Positions 54,645 through 64,000 are shown, counted from the stretch's first letter. The stretch is DNA of 64,000 nt from SKHV01 sp963678565 (GCA_963678565.1 OY782875.1:372001-436000), one strand, 5' to 3'. Notes: a model not told the origin generated them from the letters alone. Translations and numbers: made by a program.

Positions 54645-56219
54645 ATGAAAAAACAAATCAAGATATTAATAGTTATACTTTCAATATTTGTTGGAACGAG
54701 TTGTACCAATTGGCTCGATATCCGACCTGAAAGTCAAATTGTACTCGAGGACTTTTGGCAAAATGAAAGTCATGTAACTCAGGTACTAGCTTCTTGTTAT
54801 CGTTCGATGACTGAATCATCGGTGATTCGCCGTATGATTGTTTGGGGCGAAGTACGATCTGATAATTTAATCGAAGGTGATGATACCGAAAGTAATATAG
54901 GTCGTATTTTAAATGTTGATATCAATGCCTCCAATTCGTATGCTGACTGGGGGCCAATGTATACCGTTATAAATTACTGTAACAACTTTATGTATTTTTC
55001 ACCACAAGTGGTTGATAAAGATGTGAACTTTACCGAACCGGAATTGCGTTCTTATCAGGCAGAAGTTAGAACGATTAGAGCTTTGGCTTATTTTTATTTG
55101 GTACGAACATTTAAAGAAGTTCCACTTATTACTACACCAAGTATTGATGATACGCAGGATTATCATTTTGAAAAATCGACCGAACGCGAAATCTTAGATT
55201 ATATTATTGCAGAATTAAATATAGCAAGCAAATATGTTCGCGATGAATATGAGGGAGATTTTCCTAAAAGTAGAATTAGCAAAAGTGCAGTTCATGCTTT
55301 GTTGGCCGATGTTTACATGTGGGATCAACAATATGAAAAAGCAATTGAGCAATGCGATTTAGTTATGGACAACAACTCTTTAGAGCTTGTTGATGCCGAA
55401 GATGTGCTCACCGATGTATTCTACACCGGACAATCTACTGAAAGTATTTTTGAACTAGCCTTCGACGATGATGAAATATCAAACAGCGGTGTTCGAGATC
55501 TATATGGTCATTTCTCGAATAGATCTGGTCAATTAAGCTTTCCTGTATTTCTTGCCGAAACAGGTGGAAATGCTCGTCTTTTTAATTATCGGGTGGGAGC
55601 ACGATTTGAAGGTGAAAATGATATACGGCTAAAAGATTTTTTGTATGTTCGAAATGCTGAAAACTCAGGTTACTATTATATTTTCAAGTATGCAGGCTCT
55701 CGCCGTACCGAATCAAGCGAAGGTGTTAGTACTTATTACTATTCTAATTATTCACCCAATTGGATTGTCTATCGTTTATCGGATATTTTGCTATTGAAAG
55801 CAGAAGCCTTGGTTGAATTGAATAGAAATCAAGAAGATCTTGAAGAGGCGCTTGCATTGGTAAATAGAACTTATTTACGATCAAATCCTGACGAAGTTGA
55901 AACGCCACTGTTAATCGATGATTATAACGATGTTAGCAAGATGCAAAAATTAGTTCTGCGCGAACGACAACGAGAACTACTTTTTGAAGGAAAGCGTTGG
56001 TACGATTTAATGCGTTTAGCACGCAGGGCCAACGATCCTGCCGATTTGTTAGATTTTGTGGCAAAGAAATTTACCGGAAATAGTTCGTTGCAGTACAGTA
56101 AAATGTCGGTAATGGATGCACTTTATTTTCCAATTTCGCAGGCCGAATTAGATGCAAATGCTAGTTTGACCCAGAATGAATTTTATGATTTAACAGGAAG
56201 TTCAACGGTAAAAAACTAA
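54645..56219 (+). CDS. SusD/RagB family nutrient-binding lipoprotein
   Basis: SusD proteins form a lid on SusC and bind the glycan at the cell surface. The 524-residue product has a lipoprotein signal ending FVGTSC (Cys20), followed by WLDIRPES. It carries the N-terminal SusD-like helical TPR region (RTIRALAYFYLVRTFKEVP) and the C-terminal RagB/SusD domain with LRERQRELLFEGKRWYDLMR, the best-known signature. It lies 11 bases after susC and 12 bases before the next fasciclin gene. Confidence 0.95.
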   Translation: MKKQIKILIVILSIFVGTSCTNWLDIRPESQIVLEDFWQNESHVTQVLASCYRSMTESSVIRRMIVWGEVRSDNLIEGDDTESNIGRILNVDINASNSYADWGPMYTVINYCNNFMYFSPQVVDKDVNFTEPELRSYQAEVRTIRALAYFYLVRTFKEVPLITTPSIDDTQDYHFEKSTEREILDYIIAELNIASKYVRDEYEGDFPKSRISKSAVHALLADVYMWDQQYEKAIEQCDLVMDNNSLELVDAEDVLTDVFYTGQSTESIFELAFDDDEISNSGVRDLYGHFSNRSGQLSFPVFLAETGGNARLFNYRVGARFEGENDIRLKDFLYVRNAENSGYYYIFKYAGSRRTESSEGVSTYYYSNYSPNWIVYRLSDILLLKAEALVELNRNQEDLEEALALVNRTYLRSNPDEVETPLLIDDYNDVSKMQKLVLRERQRELLFEGKRWYDLMRLARRANDPADLLDFVAKKFTGNSSLQYSKMSVMDALYFPISQAELDANASLTQNEFYDLTGSSTVKN

Positions 56220-56231
56220 GAAGTAGGAATT

Positions 56232-58145
56232 ATGAAAAAACTAAAAATGATAAATAGTTTAATCGATACAAAAGGCAAAAGTTTAAGGTTATCCTTTTGG
56301 ATACTTACATTGCTTGTATTGATTGCAGGTTGTAACGGCGATATCGTAGACGATCAGAGCTATTATACCTTTACTGGAGATCGTTTAGGAGAATATTTAT
56401 CGGAGAATGAGCAATTTTCAGAGTTTTATAAAATGGTAGATACTACCAATGTAGTGAGTTTATTAAATTCCTATGGTGCGTATACCTGTTTTGCTCCTAA
56501 TAACGATGCAGTTGGTGAATTTTACGACTCATTGGGCATTGTATCAATGAATGAGCTGACCGAAGAGGAAATACTAAAGATTGTATACGATCATATTATT
56601 AATGGAGTTACTGTTAGTTCTGAAGATTTTGTTGAAGGGCGTTTACCTGAATTAACCATGAGCAAGCGATATATTTCAACAACATTTTCGAACTTTAATT
56701 TGGGTGATCCTGTGATTAAAGTTAATCACACTTCGCCTATTGTAAATGCGAATATCGAAGTTCACAATGGAATTATTCACGAAATTGGTGAAGTTTTAAA
56801 GCCAACCGAGTTAAATGTGGTGGAAGCTTTGGAACAAGAGCCTGAATTTAGTCTGTTTTACGAAGCTTTGGTTAGTACTGGCTTAGATGAGGAGTTAACT
56901 TTAATCGAAGATCTTTCATACAATAAAGATGATTACGAGAACGAATTGGATGGAGAAGTTCGTCTAGGAACTTTAATGCTTGTTCCCGAATATCGTAAGT
57001 ATGGATATACTGTCTTAGCAGAAAGCGATTCAACTTACCGTAGAAACGGAATTAGGAACTTGGAAGAACTTAAAGCCTACGCAGCTTCGGTGTACGATGT
57101 TATATATCCTGAGGATGCTTCAATCACTGATATAACGAATCGTCGTAACAGTTTGAATCGTTTTGTTGCTTACCATTTAATTAACAAGCAGCTGGGGCAT
57201 ACAAAATTTATAATGGATTACGACGAGAATACCTATCAGTCGAATCAAGTATTTAATATGTTTGAGTACATCGAAACCATGTGCCCTAACACCTTAATGG
57301 AAGTTCGAACTTTACGTTCCGCAAATCGAACAAATCTATTCAACTATATTCCTGCAACTGGTCGCTATGTAACATTAGATGATGAAAATTACGATAATGA
57401 TGCAGTGAATGGTGTGTATCATGAAATTACAGATATTCTTACATATAATTACGATGTTGCATCGATGATTTCGAGTAAGCGTTTAAGAATGGATGCAGCT
57501 AGTTTCTTCCCTGAGCTTACAAATAATAATTGGCGTGGTAGAGCAGTTGAATCTAAATTGCGTTATCTGATACCTCCAGGTTACATTGAAAGATTAAAAA
57601 TAGATGATGGAACCGACCTGCACTATATGTCGAACGATGATCGTTTAGGGGATTATCAAGGAGATGAATTTAATTCAATCTTAGGACTATATTCTTTCTC
57701 ATTGATTACACTTCCTATTCCAAAAGGAACTTACGAAGTACGCATGGGGTATCAACCAACAACCAGTCGTGGTGCAGCTCAACTTTATTGGGATGGAGTT
57801 CCTTGTGGAATCCCATTAGACTTAAGTTTAGAAGCCAACAATCCGGCGGTTGGATATATTTTACCTGGAACCGACCCTACTGATCCGTTCGGATACGAGA
57901 ATGACAAAATGATGCGCAACCGTGGATACATGAAGGGACCTTCCAGTTTTCGATTGGGAAGTTGGTATACAGCCGAAAGTGCTCGATTAAGCAACAACTA
58001 TTTACGCAGAATTTTAGGGATTTATACATTCGAGAAAGACACTACTCATACGTTTAGAGTGGTTGCCTCTCGTTCAGGACAATTTGTTATCGACTTCCTC
58101 GAATTTGTACCTACCGAAATTATTGAAAGCGAAGGGATCGATTAA
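56232..58145 (+). CDS. Fasciclin domain lipoprotein with C-terminal beta-sandwich-like region
   Basis: The 637-residue product has a lipoprotein signal (LLVLIAGC, Cys34). Two FAS1 units follow: one at about 48-190 (LGEYLSENEQFSEFYKMVD, YTCFAPNNDAV, IIHEIGEVLKP) and a longer one at about 195-410 (VVEALEQEPEFSLFYEAL, VYHEITDILTY). The C-terminal 220 residues contain a beta-rich domain with PKGTYEVRMGYQPT and FRVVASRSGQFVIDFLEFVP, similar in style to ligand-binding jelly rolls. It sits between susD and another fasciclin gene at 12- and 27-base spacing. It is likely surface-exposed; the function is unproven. Confidence 0.83.
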   Translation: MKKLKMINSLIDTKGKSLRLSFWILTLLVLIAGCNGDIVDDQSYYTFTGDRLGEYLSENEQFSEFYKMVDTTNVVSLLNSYGAYTCFAPNNDAVGEFYDSLGIVSMNELTEEEILKIVYDHIINGVTVSSEDFVEGRLPELTMSKRYISTTFSNFNLGDPVIKVNHTSPIVNANIEVHNGIIHEIGEVLKPTELNVVEALEQEPEFSLFYEALVSTGLDEELTLIEDLSYNKDDYENELDGEVRLGTLMLVPEYRKYGYTVLAESDSTYRRNGIRNLEELKAYAASVYDVIYPEDASITDITNRRNSLNRFVAYHLINKQLGHTKFIMDYDENTYQSNQVFNMFEYIETMCPNTLMEVRTLRSANRTNLFNYIPATGRYVTLDDENYDNDAVNGVYHEITDILTYNYDVASMISSKRLRMDAASFFPELTNNNWRGRAVESKLRYLIPPGYIERLKIDDGTDLHYMSNDDRLGDYQGDEFNSILGLYSFSLITLPIPKGTYEVRMGYQPTTSRGAAQLYWDGVPCGIPLDLSLEANNPAVGYILPGTDPTDPFGYENDKMMRNRGYMKGPSSFRLGSWYTAESARLSNNYLRRILGIYTFEKDTTHTFRVVASRSGQFVIDFLEFVPTEIIESEGID

Positions 58146-58172
58146 TATTTGAATACAAATTAAGAACTAGAT

Positions 58173-59714
58173 ATGAAAATCAATAAAAATATAAAATCTT
58201 TCAAGATACTTGTATTGCTTGCAATGGTAAGCATTGCTTGTAATAACAACTGGGAAGACCATTATGCAGAAGACAACTATGATGTACCTGCATACAATAT
58301 TTATGAATATTTGAAATCCAATAGCGAATTGAGCACTTTTGTAAAAATGATCGACTTAAATGGATACGATCAGTTGTTGAAAAGCGCACAAACCTATACC
58401 GTTTGGGCTCCAACCAACGAAGCTTTAAGTGAAATTGATTTGGAAGACAGCGAATTGATTACCCAAATTGTGCAAACTCATGTTTCTAGGAATAGATATA
58501 CGACCTCAGGAGTTGATCTTGTTGATATTAATGTTTTATCGGGTAAGAACGTGAGTTTTGGTATTGAAGCTGATAGATATTCGTTTGGAAAAGTTCCTTT
58601 GGCAGAGTCGAATATTAATACCAATAATGGCTTGGTACATATTATTGAAAACTATGTTCCTTATCAAAAAAATATTTGGGAGTTTATTCACAGCGATGAT
58701 AATATCGACTCCTTATCTAATTATTTATTAGAGAACACTAAAAGCACCTTTTCATTTGAATTGAGTCCAGAAATTGGATACAATGAAGATGGTGAACCCA
58801 TATATGATTCAGTTTTTATTCAGGAAAATGAGATACTATCTCAATTAGGAGCATTTGATATAGAAGACAGTACATATACTGTAATTATTCCTACCGATAC
58901 TGCTTGGCGAGAAGCTTATGGGAGAATCTCTTCTTATTATGTGTTTCCCGACATCCTTGGTGGTGCCATGCGTCAAAATGAGAAAACAAAATTCAATATT
59001 ATTAAGGATTTTGCTTATCGCGAATTGGTTGAAGATCCAAGTGATTATAGCGAACTAACTTCAACTTCTAATGGTATTTATGAAGATCCAGAATATTTAT
59101 TCGATGGTGCAAGTTACTATGAATTGAGTAACGGTGCGGCATATCTTACCGATAAAATGCCATTTATGGATACTCTTTCATGGTTCAAAGAAATTAGAAT
59201 TGAAGCAGAGCAAGAGTTGAATCGTGAAAACACGAATAGTAATGTTTATACTCGTTCAAGCGAAGGAACCAACTTCGAAACCTCGAACGATAATTATATC
59301 TATGTTGAAGGAACTGGTACCGCTAAAATAACATCGCCTAAAGTTGAGTTTTTCTTTCCTGAAATCTTATCTGCAACCTATAAAATTTACTGTGTTTTTG
59401 TTCCTAATTCAATTGTTGATGAAGAGGACTTGCGTCCAATGAAGGCAAAATTTACTCTGAATTATATTAGGACATCAAGCGGACGCACCGGACGCAAAAC
59501 ATTAACACCAGAAATAGAGCTGACCTCGCCAACTGAGGTAACTAAAATGTATTTGGGGGAATTTTCTTTTGATTTTGCAAATGTTGCCGATGAAGAGTAT
59601 CCTGAACTATTAACATCCCTTTTAGTTACAAGTGATGTTAATACTACTGAAACTGAAGAATACAGCAGAGATATGAGAATTGATTGTATCATCTTAGAAC
59701 CAGTCTTAAAATAA
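58173..59714 (+). CDS. Fasciclin domain lipoprotein
   Basis: The 513-residue product has a lipoprotein signal (LLAMVSIAC, Cys23). Two FAS1-like units follow: about 38-170 (IYEYLKSNSELSTFVKMID, YTVWAPTNEALSEI, NGLVHIIENYVPYQ) and about 175-350 (YTVIIPTDTAWREAYG). A C-terminal beta domain (about 355-513) ends in DMRIDCIILEP, resembling the C-terminus of the preceding fasciclin protein, which ends its domain in FVIDFLEFVP. The two thus share architecture and probably a duplication history. It lies 20 bases before the second SusC gene. Confidence 0.83.
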   Translation: MKINKNIKSFKILVLLAMVSIACNNNWEDHYAEDNYDVPAYNIYEYLKSNSELSTFVKMIDLNGYDQLLKSAQTYTVWAPTNEALSEIDLEDSELITQIVQTHVSRNRYTTSGVDLVDINVLSGKNVSFGIEADRYSFGKVPLAESNINTNNGLVHIIENYVPYQKNIWEFIHSDDNIDSLSNYLLENTKSTFSFELSPEIGYNEDGEPIYDSVFIQENEILSQLGAFDIEDSTYTVIIPTDTAWREAYGRISSYYVFPDILGGAMRQNEKTKFNIIKDFAYRELVEDPSDYSELTSTSNGIYEDPEYLFDGASYYELSNGAAYLTDKMPFMDTLSWFKEIRIEAEQELNRENTNSNVYTRSSEGTNFETSNDNYIYVEGTGTAKITSPKVEFFFPEILSATYKIYCVFVPNSIVDEEDLRPMKAKFTLNYIRTSSGRTGRKTLTPEIELTSPTEVTKMYLGEFSFDFANVADEEYPELLTSLLVTSDVNTTETEEYSRDMRIDCIILEPVLK

Positions 59715-59733
59715 TTCTCAATTATTGACAGAA

Positions 59734-62700
59734 ATGAATTCAAATCTATCGAGAAATATGATGACCAAGTATAAAAGCATAAGTAGCTGCCTTTCATTTA
59801 TTTTATTGATTGCAATATTGTTTGCTCCGGGAATTTCATTTGGACAAAGCAATGCTGATGCGCCAGTTACCACCATAACTGGTATTGTAAAAAGTGCTGC
59901 TACCGGTGAGCCAATTATGGCTGCACAAATAAAATCGTTAAAGAGTTTCTCTGCTGCAACTACCAATCAAGAGGGCGAATTCAGCATTAATATTGTAAAA
60001 AGTAGTGATGTGTTGACTGTAAATGCTTTTGATTTTAACAATAGAGAGGTTACAGTAAGTTCAAGCAACGATCAAATTGAAATTTTGCTTTATAGCGATG
60101 CTTTTGCAAGTAACTATAAAGAGGTAAATACTCTTAGTGGGAAAGTAAATCAATCTAATTCACCGATAGCGATAAATGAATTTGAGGTTGATAATACCGA
60201 ATACATTTCAGCCGATTATTTGCTTCAGCAACTTGTTGGTGGCGATGTAAGAGCCATACAACGTTCGGGTACAGGAGGACAAGGAGCGAATATGTTTATT
60301 CGCGGTTTAAATTCGTTGAATGTAAATGCACAACCTTTGTTCGTTGTTGATGGTGTTGTTTGGAACAATCAATACAATCTTTCTTCGATTAATGACGGTT
60401 TTTTCAACAATACGTTGGCCGATATTGATTTAAATGATATTGAAAGTGTATCGGTTTTAAAAGATGGAACTTCAATCTATGGTAGCAAAGCTGGTAATGG
60501 AGTAGTGCTTGTTAAAACAAAGCATGCCACAGAAGTTAGCACCGAAATTAGTGTAAATATGAATTCAGGTGTAACTGCAATTCCTACAACTACTCCTGTT
60601 TTAAATAGCGATCAATACAAAGTTTATCTTACCGAAATTTTAGGAACTACAGGTTTAAAAGCTAGCGAGATCAATGAATTGCCGTTTTTGCAAGAAGATC
60701 CGGAGTTAACTTATTACAACACTTATCATAATAATACTAATTGGAAAGATCAAGTTTATCAAACTGGTTTAGTAAATAGTTTAAATGTGAATGTTCGTGG
60801 AGGGGATGAAAAAGCACTTTATTACTTCTCAATTGGCTATTACGGAACCGAAAGTGTAGTGAAAAATAGCAATCAAAATAGGCTGAATACTCGCTTTAAT
60901 GCCGATTTGTTTTTATCTGATTATTTTACTCTCGGCATGAATGTTGGCTTTACGAATATCGATCGAACCTTAACCGATGATGGTGTTAATATAATAACAT
61001 CTCCAACTTTTCAGGCTTTAATTAAAGCTCCATTTGTTGGTCCTTATACTTTTACTACAAGTGGATCAGAAACATCGGATTACGATGATAGCGACTATTT
61101 GGGGATCGGAAACCCGCTTGCAATAATTGCAAATTCGTTAAACACAAATCAACACAACCGTTTAAATATTGGAATATTTCCAAAATATAAGTTGACTAAT
61201 CGTATTGAGTTACAGTCGCAATTTGAGTATAATATTGGTAAAGTAAAAGAAACTTTCTATCGTCCAATAATTGGTGCTACCGATGTTTACATCGATGGGT
61301 TTGGAATATCGGAGAATGTATTTAGAAGCTTACAAAACAGAAATATCGCTTTTCAAAACGATTCTCGAATTACTTATAAATTCAAAGAAGATAGTCATAG
61401 TTTCAAAGCGCTTTATGGATGGAGATATTTAAATGATTATTTCGAATCAGATTTTGCCGAAGGGCACAATTCAGGTTCTGATGAGCAACGAAACTTGTTG
61501 AATGAAGAGGAGTACAAACAAACTTCAGGAGACAATAATCATATCAGTTCAATATCAAACTATATAAACGTTGATTACAATTACGATTATAAGTATTTCA
61601 TCAACTTATCAATGGCCTTAGACGCATCTTCTCGTTTTGGAAGCGAAACACAAGGCGGAGTTCAATTGTTGGGGCACAGTTGGGGCTTTTTCCCGGCAAT
61701 TAGCACTGCATGGGTTGTTTCATCCGAGGAATTTATGAAGAATGCTTCTGCAATCGACAATCTTAAATTGCGTGCCAGTGTATCTTTTACCGGAAACGAT
61801 GATATTTTGCCTTATGCCAATTCTACTTATTTCCGATCAGCAAAATATATGGATTATGCCAATGGTTTAATTTATGGTAATATTGGTAATACCGAATTAC
61901 AATGGGAGCAAAACTTGAAGCTGAATGCAGGAATTGATGCTAATATTTTTAATGACCGCCTAGAATTACATGCCGATATTTACTCAAGCCAAATTTCTAA
62001 TCTTTTATACATAGAATCGTTGCCCGAATTTGCCGGACATGGTTTTTACTGGAACAACGGTGGAGGCATGTCGAACAAAGGGTTCGAAGTAAGTGCAAAT
62101 GCTAAAGTTTTGGCAGCAAAAAATCTCTCATGGCAGCTTGGTTTAAGTGTAGGTAAATACAAGAATAAAATTGTTGAATTGCCACAAGGTGATCAAATTT
62201 TAAATGTGTTTGATGGCCAAGTGTTGAGCAAAGAAGATAATCCTGCAGGAGTATTCTACGGATATAAATCATTGGGGGTATTTAAAACTACTGCCGAGGC
62301 CATCGATGCTGGTTTGTCTAGCATCTACAACCAAAAAGAAATACCCACATTTCAAGCTGGCGATGTACATTTCGAAGAAGTACTAGTGGATGGTATTATC
62401 GATAAAAACGATATGCAAATTATTGGTGATCCGAATCCCGATTTCTATGGTTCTTTTACAAATCGATTTGCTTATAGGAATTTATCCTTAGACGCCTTTT
62501 TTACTTTCTCGTATGGAAACGATATTTACAACTATATGCGCGCTCGCTTAGAGGCAGGCGATGGCTTATACAACCAATCAACTGCGATGTTAGGGCGTTG
62601 GAGTTACGAAGGGCAAGAAACCAATCAGCCTCGGGTAAATTATCTCGACCCTGTTGGTAACGCACGTTTTTCTGATCGCTGGATTGAAGATGGATCCTAT

Positions 62701-62925
62701 TTGAAATTAAAGCGATTAAGCTTGAGCTATAAATTTGATTTAAATAGAAAAAGCATCAAAGGGTTAGATATCAGTTTGTCGGCGCATAATTTATTTACAA
62801 TTACAAAATATCTTGGAGCCGATCCTGAGGTGTCGGCAGGAAACGGTGTATTGTATCAAGGGATTGATGCTGGATTAGTTCCACCATCGAAAACATATAT
62901 GATCGGAATTAAATTGAATTTATAA
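59734..62925 (+). CDS. Second SusC/RagA family transporter, divergent type
   Basis: From ATG 59734 the product is 1063 aa; ATG 59758 would give a shorter signal peptide (ILLIAILFAPGISFG) and is also plausible. A CarboxypepD_reg-like domain (ITGIVKSAATGEPIMAAQI) leads into a plug domain with MFIRGLNSLNVNAQPLFVVDG and VSVLKDGTSIYGSKAGNGVV. A barrel follows, ending TYMIGIKLNL. The linker between the first domain and the plug (about 110-150) is longer and unlike that of the first SusC, and the usual LQGR(V/I)AG sequence is replaced by LLQQLVGGDVRAI. It is paired with the SusD gene starting at 63072 after a 146-base gap. Confidence 0.92.
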   Translation: MNSNLSRNMMTKYKSISSCLSFILLIAILFAPGISFGQSNADAPVTTITGIVKSAATGEPIMAAQIKSLKSFSAATTNQEGEFSINIVKSSDVLTVNAFDFNNREVTVSSSNDQIEILLYSDAFASNYKEVNTLSGKVNQSNSPIAINEFEVDNTEYISADYLLQQLVGGDVRAIQRSGTGGQGANMFIRGLNSLNVNAQPLFVVDGVVWNNQYNLSSINDGFFNNTLADIDLNDIESVSVLKDGTSIYGSKAGNGVVLVKTKHATEVSTEISVNMNSGVTAIPTTTPVLNSDQYKVYLTEILGTTGLKASEINELPFLQEDPELTYYNTYHNNTNWKDQVYQTGLVNSLNVNVRGGDEKALYYFSIGYYGTESVVKNSNQNRLNTRFNADLFLSDYFTLGMNVGFTNIDRTLTDDGVNIITSPTFQALIKAPFVGPYTFTTSGSETSDYDDSDYLGIGNPLAIIANSLNTNQHNRLNIGIFPKYKLTNRIELQSQFEYNIGKVKETFYRPIIGATDVYIDGFGISENVFRSLQNRNIAFQNDSRITYKFKEDSHSFKALYGWRYLNDYFESDFAEGHNSGSDEQRNLLNEEEYKQTSGDNNHISSISNYINVDYNYDYKYFINLSMALDASSRFGSETQGGVQLLGHSWGFFPAISTAWVVSSEEFMKNASAIDNLKLRASVSFTGNDDILPYANSTYFRSAKYMDYANGLIYGNIGNTELQWEQNLKLNAGIDANIFNDRLELHADIYSSQISNLLYIESLPEFAGHGFYWNNGGGMSNKGFEVSANAKVLAAKNLSWQLGLSVGKYKNKIVELPQGDQILNVFDGQVLSKEDNPAGVFYGYKSLGVFKTTAEAIDAGLSSIYNQKEIPTFQAGDVHFEEVLVDGIIDKNDMQIIGDPNPDFYGSFTNRFAYRNLSLDAFFTFSYGNDIYNYMRARLEAGDGLYNQSTAMLGRWSYEGQETNQPRVNYLDPVGNARFSDRWIEDGSYLKLKRLSLSYKFDLNRKSIKGLDISLSAHNLFTITKYLGADPEVSAGNGVLYQGIDAGLVPPSKTYMIGIKLNL

Positions 62926-62971
62926 TTTATTAGAATAATTGGTTTATAATGAAACGAGCATGAATTTTTAG

Positions 62972-63000
62972 TCATTCGTAAATCAATACACGACGAATGA
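62972..63000 (+). repeat. Inverted repeat in the susC-susD gap
   Basis: TCATTCGT and ACGAATGA form an 8-bp stem with a 13-base loop, 72 bases before the second susD start and without a following T run. It could be an mRNA processing or stabilising hairpin, or chance. Confidence 0.3.
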
Positions 63001-63071
63001 TATTAAATTATGTGAGTTACTGAATGTGCAGAAATTTTTTGAACAATCAGTAATCAAAAGATTTTAAACAG

Positions 63072-64000
63072 ATGAAAAGCTTAAAGAAATATACAATTGT
63101 TTTATCGGTTTTTGCAATTACACTAATGAGTTGCGATAACCTGTTGGATAATGGATCAGAAAGATTTCTGACCCTCGAACAAAACCAAATAAATTCGGTA
63201 AATGATACCATCTATAGTATGGTGGGTATTTTATCGAAACTACAACCAATCGCAACGCAATATGTGTTGCTGGGTGAATTGCGTGGCGATTTAATGAAAA
63301 CAAGAGAAAATGCTCGTCTTGATTTGCAACAAATTAGCAATTTCGAAGTCGATGAAGCGAATTCTATCGTCAATCAACGCGATTATTACGAAGTGATCAA
63401 ACATTGTAATTATTTGATTCATAACATCGATACTTCGATCGTGTTGAATACAAAAAAAGTAATGTATAAGGAATATGCAGCAGCAAAGGCTATTCGTGCT
63501 TGGACATATATGCAACTGGCTCTTAATTTCGAAACGGTTACTTACATTGAGCAACCATTTTTATCGATCAACGATACCGAAAAGGATTACCCTGTATATA
63601 CTTTCTCTGAATTGGCTCCCGTTTTAATTGAAGAATTAGAGCCAATTAAAGACATTGATAAACCTGGACCAATTTCACTCGGCTCGGGAGTTAGCACCTA
63701 CAGGTCATTTTTTCCGGTTAACTTTATTCTTGGTGATTTGTATTTATGGTTGGGCGATTACGAAAATGCAGCACAATCGTATTATAATTTAATATACGAC
63801 AATGGTTATTATGTAAGTAATAGGTACAAGTCAGAATGGTTGCATGACAACGAAGGCATGTGGTACCAATTACATAGATGGCCTTTAATGTTCGATCTAA
63901 ATCAATATCAAGATCGATATGAAATAATTACACAAATTGCATCCTCAGTGGAATTTGGTGATGGCGTAATATTAGATTCAATCTCTTTATATAAATTCGA
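63072..64000 (+). CDS. Second SusD/RagB-like lipoprotein (3' end outside window)
   Basis: An open frame from ATG 63072 runs to the window edge (309 codons seen). The product has a lipoprotein signal (FAITLMSC, Cys21) followed by DNLLDNGSE. The N-terminal SusD-like helices are recognisable in YYEVIKHCNYLIHNID, AAKAIRAWTYMQLALNFE and NFILGDLYLWLGDYENAAQSYY, the last being a TPR-like pair. The C-terminal RagB signature would lie outside. Placed directly after the second SusC gene, it is its expected partner. Confidence 0.9.
   Translation, partial: MKSLKKYTIVLSVFAITLMSCDNLLDNGSERFLTLEQNQINSVNDTIYSMVGILSKLQPIATQYVLLGELRGDLMKTRENARLDLQQISNFEVDEANSIVNQRDYYEVIKHCNYLIHNIDTSIVLNTKKVMYKEYAAAKAIRAWTYMQLALNFETVTYIEQPFLSINDTEKDYPVYTFSELAPVLIEELEPIKDIDKPGPISLGSGVSTYRSFFPVNFILGDLYLWLGDYENAAQSYYNLIYDNGYYVSNRYKSEWLHDNEGMWYQLHRWPLMFDLNQYQDRYEIITQIASSVEFGDGVILDSISLYKF

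Noticed and set aside
62949..62963. ATGAAACGAGC also found at the start of the nqrA-nqrB small ORF
   Set aside because: Here it is followed at once by a stop (four codons), so the similarity is likely chance in AT-rich DNA.
63118..63554. Minus-strand ORFs at the window end
   Set aside because: They are antisense to the partial SusD gene, whose plus-strand frame has a lipobox and SusD-like helices.

Overview
The window is AT-rich DNA from a member of the Bacteroidota, most likely a marine Bacteroidales/Marinilabiliales-type organism. The genus is my guess. The phylum rests on SusC/SusD pairs, a hybrid two-component system, type IX secretion (T9SS) sorting tails, a T9SS plug-domain protein, Na+-NQR, and promoters of the TTTG-(19 bp)-TAnnTTTG class. 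No IS element, CRISPR array, rRNA operon or phage region was seen. The only RNA gene is one CAU-anticodon tRNA.

Region 1 (1-16.9 kb) is housekeeping: the 3' part of pyrG, yidC, a TonB-family protein, pruA, an orphan membrane histidine kinase, a T9SS plug-domain (DUF5103) protein, the complete nqrABCDEF operon for the sodium-pumping NADH:quinone oxidoreductase, a YjjG-type nucleotidase and the tRNA. A small decayed-looking ORF with a good promoter lies after yidC, and a 28-codon ORF fills the nqrA-nqrB gap.

Region 2 (17.0-21.3 kb) is a compact CotH-kinase cluster: CotH-like lipoprotein, a small lipoprotein ORF broken by an in-frame stop, a DUF2490 outer-membrane-type protein, a second CotH protein with a canonical metal motif, and then ywbE.

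Region 3 (21.6-36.3 kb) is a carbohydrate-degradation cluster: GH97 (broken by a one-base frameshift), GH35, carboxylesterase, a truncated GH43 remnant, three full GH43 proteins (one resembling exo-beta-1,3-galactanase), GH42 and GH28. The mix suggests a galactan or arabinogalactan side-chain substrate. It has no SusC/SusD pair of its own. asnA follows.

Region 4 (38.0-64.0 kb) starts with a 1378-residue hybrid sensor/regulator, then a secreted LamG/cadherin-like T9SS cargo on the minus strand. A long plus-strand operon follows: a modular GH128-like T9SS enzyme, a four-FAS1 lipoprotein, SusC, SusD, two more FAS1 lipoproteins, a second divergent SusC and a second SusD that runs off the window. 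The interleaving of fasciclin-domain lipoproteins with two SusCD pairs is the most unusual arrangement here. I read it as a glycan (possibly beta-1,3-glucan) capture and import system in which FAS1 proteins may act as surface glycan-binding or assembly components. That role is inference.
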